From assembly GCA_049587715.1 (NCBI GenBank), contig JBAVEL010000187.1, positions 1 to 23,169 on the forward strand: a stretch of DNA of 23,169 bases, read 5' to 3'. Source of the DNA: JBAVEL01 sp049587715. GTDB taxonomy: Bacteria; Bacteroidota; Ignavibacteria; UBA10030; UBA6906. Below, one piece after another: positions 22,067 through 23,169 of this stretch. Position numbers and translations under genes: made by a program. Each line of letters starts with the position of its first letter. Positions within the stretch are counted from its first letter, which is position 1. Under the pieces are notes generated by a model. That model had not been told where the DNA came from and made no database searches. It saw only the letters and a list, made by a program, of their open reading frames with translations.

Positions 22067-22126
22067 CACTAACGCTCAGCATCAGCGGCGCCGCGAAGCG
22101 CCGTCCGCTGCATGCTGTTGTTAGGT
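22067..22126 (-). other. attC site
   Basis: 60 bp. Minus strand: perfect ACCTAAC box, arm CAGCATGCAGCGG, TTCG loop zone, arm CCGCTGATGCTG, then GTTAGTG (22073-22067). The arms pair with a single unpaired G on the first arm. This is among the clearest sites here. Confidence 0.88.
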
Positions 22127-22225
22127 CGCCGTGGCCTGTAGCCCACGACATCTACGCGCTGCCTTCAACCATGCGTTGCGGACGATGATGCCGAAGCCAA
22201 GTCACATGAGTTTGGCAGTCGGTCA

Positions 22226-23113
22226 TCAGCCGCCTGCACTGTCTCGGCATCTGGCAATCATCGCCGCCTCGGCTATGAACGAGGCGACGGCCCGCATTGC
22301 CAACTGATTCTCTACAAAATGGATGAACTGCTCGTCGCCGAGGAAGATCTTTGTTCTGCCGTCGCTGTTGACGGAATAAGGGTTTATCTCTGCGAAGACA
22401 GCCCGCCCAGCATGATTCGTGCCTTCCAACTTGAGTCCCCAGTAGAGGGCCTCTGTGGACACTACGAACCCCGACTTGGCTGACCCAGTGAGAAGCGTGC
22501 CATCGTATAGAGCGACCACAAGCTCGCCCGGACGCACGTCCGCGTAGGCGGCCTTTGCGTTGGCCAACTTGTCATCAGGAATGCCGGGATGGGTAAACAG
22601 CTTGGTCGCCGCGCCGGCCGCTTTCGTGTGCCAAGCATCGACGAGCGCCAGCTCCCGTGGTGTGAGCCCCCGCCCGAAGGCCGTCGCGTAACGACTTGCC
22701 GAATCGGGATTGACTGGGGGTAGTGGGAGACCGGGGCCAGCAAGAACTCCAGAGCCAGTGGTTCCCTCTATGTCGCACTCATCGAAAGGATGTGAACGAG
22801 GGAGCTCCGCCCTCAGGCAGTCCTCCAAAGAACTGAAGACCAATCCCGGGTTGAGGGCCCCGAGCGCGTTGGCGAATACGGCTCGGTTGAATCGAAAGAG
22901 CACACATCCTCTCTCGATGTCACAGGAGAAGAAGCGACAACTCTTCTGCCGACCCGCCAAAATGCCCACATCACCCCTCAGGGTCTCCTTTTCCAGGTCC
23001 GTTATCTTGGAGAGGCAGTCGTCGCACAGCGGGATCGACTCTCCTAGGTGACCGTCTGAGTAAGCAGTTCTGTTGAGTTGGATTCCCGTGAAGCGCTGCT
23101 GAGTACGGATCAC
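22226..23113 (-). CDS. Unknown protein: Cys-rich N-terminal part plus bPH-like domain
   Basis: 295 residues from a GTG at 23113, the first start after an in-frame stop at 23123-23121; no strong ribosome site. The N-terminal part has a CDDC pair (residues 30-33) in IPLCDDCLSKITDLEKE and later CRFFSCDIERGC, resembling a small zinc-binding module. From about residue 200, GELVVALYDGTLLTGSAKSGFVVSTEALYWGLKLEGTNHAGRAVFAEINPYSV fits the bacterial PH-like pattern (G-E-x-x-x-x-L-Y-D, then S-A-K-x-G-F-x-x-T/S-x-x-x-L-Y-W). The last helix (QLAMRAVASFIAEAAMIAR) is amphipathic. It is the rightmost cassette gene seen. I know no family with both parts; role unknown. Confidence 0.75.
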   Translation of the reverse strand: MIRTQQRFTGIQLNRTAYSDGHLGESIPLCDDCLSKITDLEKETLRGDVGILAGRQKSCRFFSCDIERGCVLFRFNRAVFANALGALNPGLVFSSLEDCLRAELPRSHPFDECDIEGTTGSGVLAGPGLPLPPVNPDSASRYATAFGRGLTPRELALVDAWHTKAAGAATKLFTHPGIPDDKLANAKAAYADVRPGELVVALYDGTLLTGSAKSGFVVSTEALYWGLKLEGTNHAGRAVFAEINPYSVNSDGRTKIFLGDEQFIHFVENQLAMRAVASFIAEAAMIARCRDSAGG

Positions 23114-23169
23114 GGGCTCAGTTCATTGACAACCGACCGTAGCTTGATCAGGTGGCCAGAATGAGGTTC

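Noticed and set aside
1..23169. CRISPR arrays, tRNA or rRNA genes, insertion sequences, integrase
   Set aside because: No regularly spaced short repeats, cloverleaf or rRNA-like stretch, transposase or tyrosine recombinase motifs were seen on either strand.

Overview
The window is about 23.2 kb of GC-rich bacterial chromosome. It falls into two unlike parts. The host is probably an FCB-group bacterium (Bacteroidota/Ignavibacteria-like or a related candidate phylum). The evidence is a secreted protein with a textbook type IX secretion (T9SS type A) C-terminal sorting domain at 11520-12347, plus several lipoproteins, one with a FlgD/T9SS-like beta-sandwich tail. No rRNA or tRNA gene and no CRISPR array was seen.

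Region 1 (about 1-14.1 kb) is a run of single genes, nearly all on the minus strand and most with their own Shine-Dalgarno sequence: a penicillin-acylase-family Ntn hydrolase cut by the left edge, a lipoprotein, a beta-carbonic anhydrase, an isochorismatase-family hydrolase, a lipoprotein, a methyltransferase, a FlgD-tailed lipoprotein, a secreted DUF4350-like protein, a membrane protein, a second methyltransferase with a probable frameshift at its start, an NAD(P)-binding protein, a decayed ClbS/DfsB fragment, a lipoprotein, the T9SS cargo protein, another lipoprotein, a 4-TM membrane protein and a YciI-like protein. They do not form one pathway.

Region 2 (about 14.3-23.1 kb) reads as a distal stretch of a chromosomal integron gene-cassette array, transcribed leftward. 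Short unrelated genes are separated by attC-like recombination sites at 22067-22126, 20841-20909, 20216-20373, about 19550-19656 (degenerate), 18766-18823, 18015-18085, 15453-15507 and 14434-14491. The best sites have RYYYAAC/GTTRRRY end boxes, imperfectly paired arms with unpaired bases on one arm, and gene stop codons inside or next to the gene-proximal box. No integrase or attI is in the window; by orientation they would lie beyond the right edge.

Reading leftward, the cassettes carry: a cysteine-rich/bPH-like unknown protein; a HEAT-repeat protein; a small Hsp20; an RHH/RelE-type toxin-antitoxin pair with its own promoter and palindromic operator; an inverted orphan AbrB/MazE antitoxin; a 65-residue membrane protein; a pRiA4b ORF-3-like protein; a group of endonuclease/exonuclease/phosphatase, GPP34 and 2TM-domain genes; a poly-gamma-glutamate-hydrolase-like protein; and a second copy of the 65-residue cassette followed by a broken pRiA4b copy. 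The two-cassette block is thus duplicated (14316-14735 and 18647-19067). One end of the identity lies at a predicted cassette crossover point, and the left copy is decaying.
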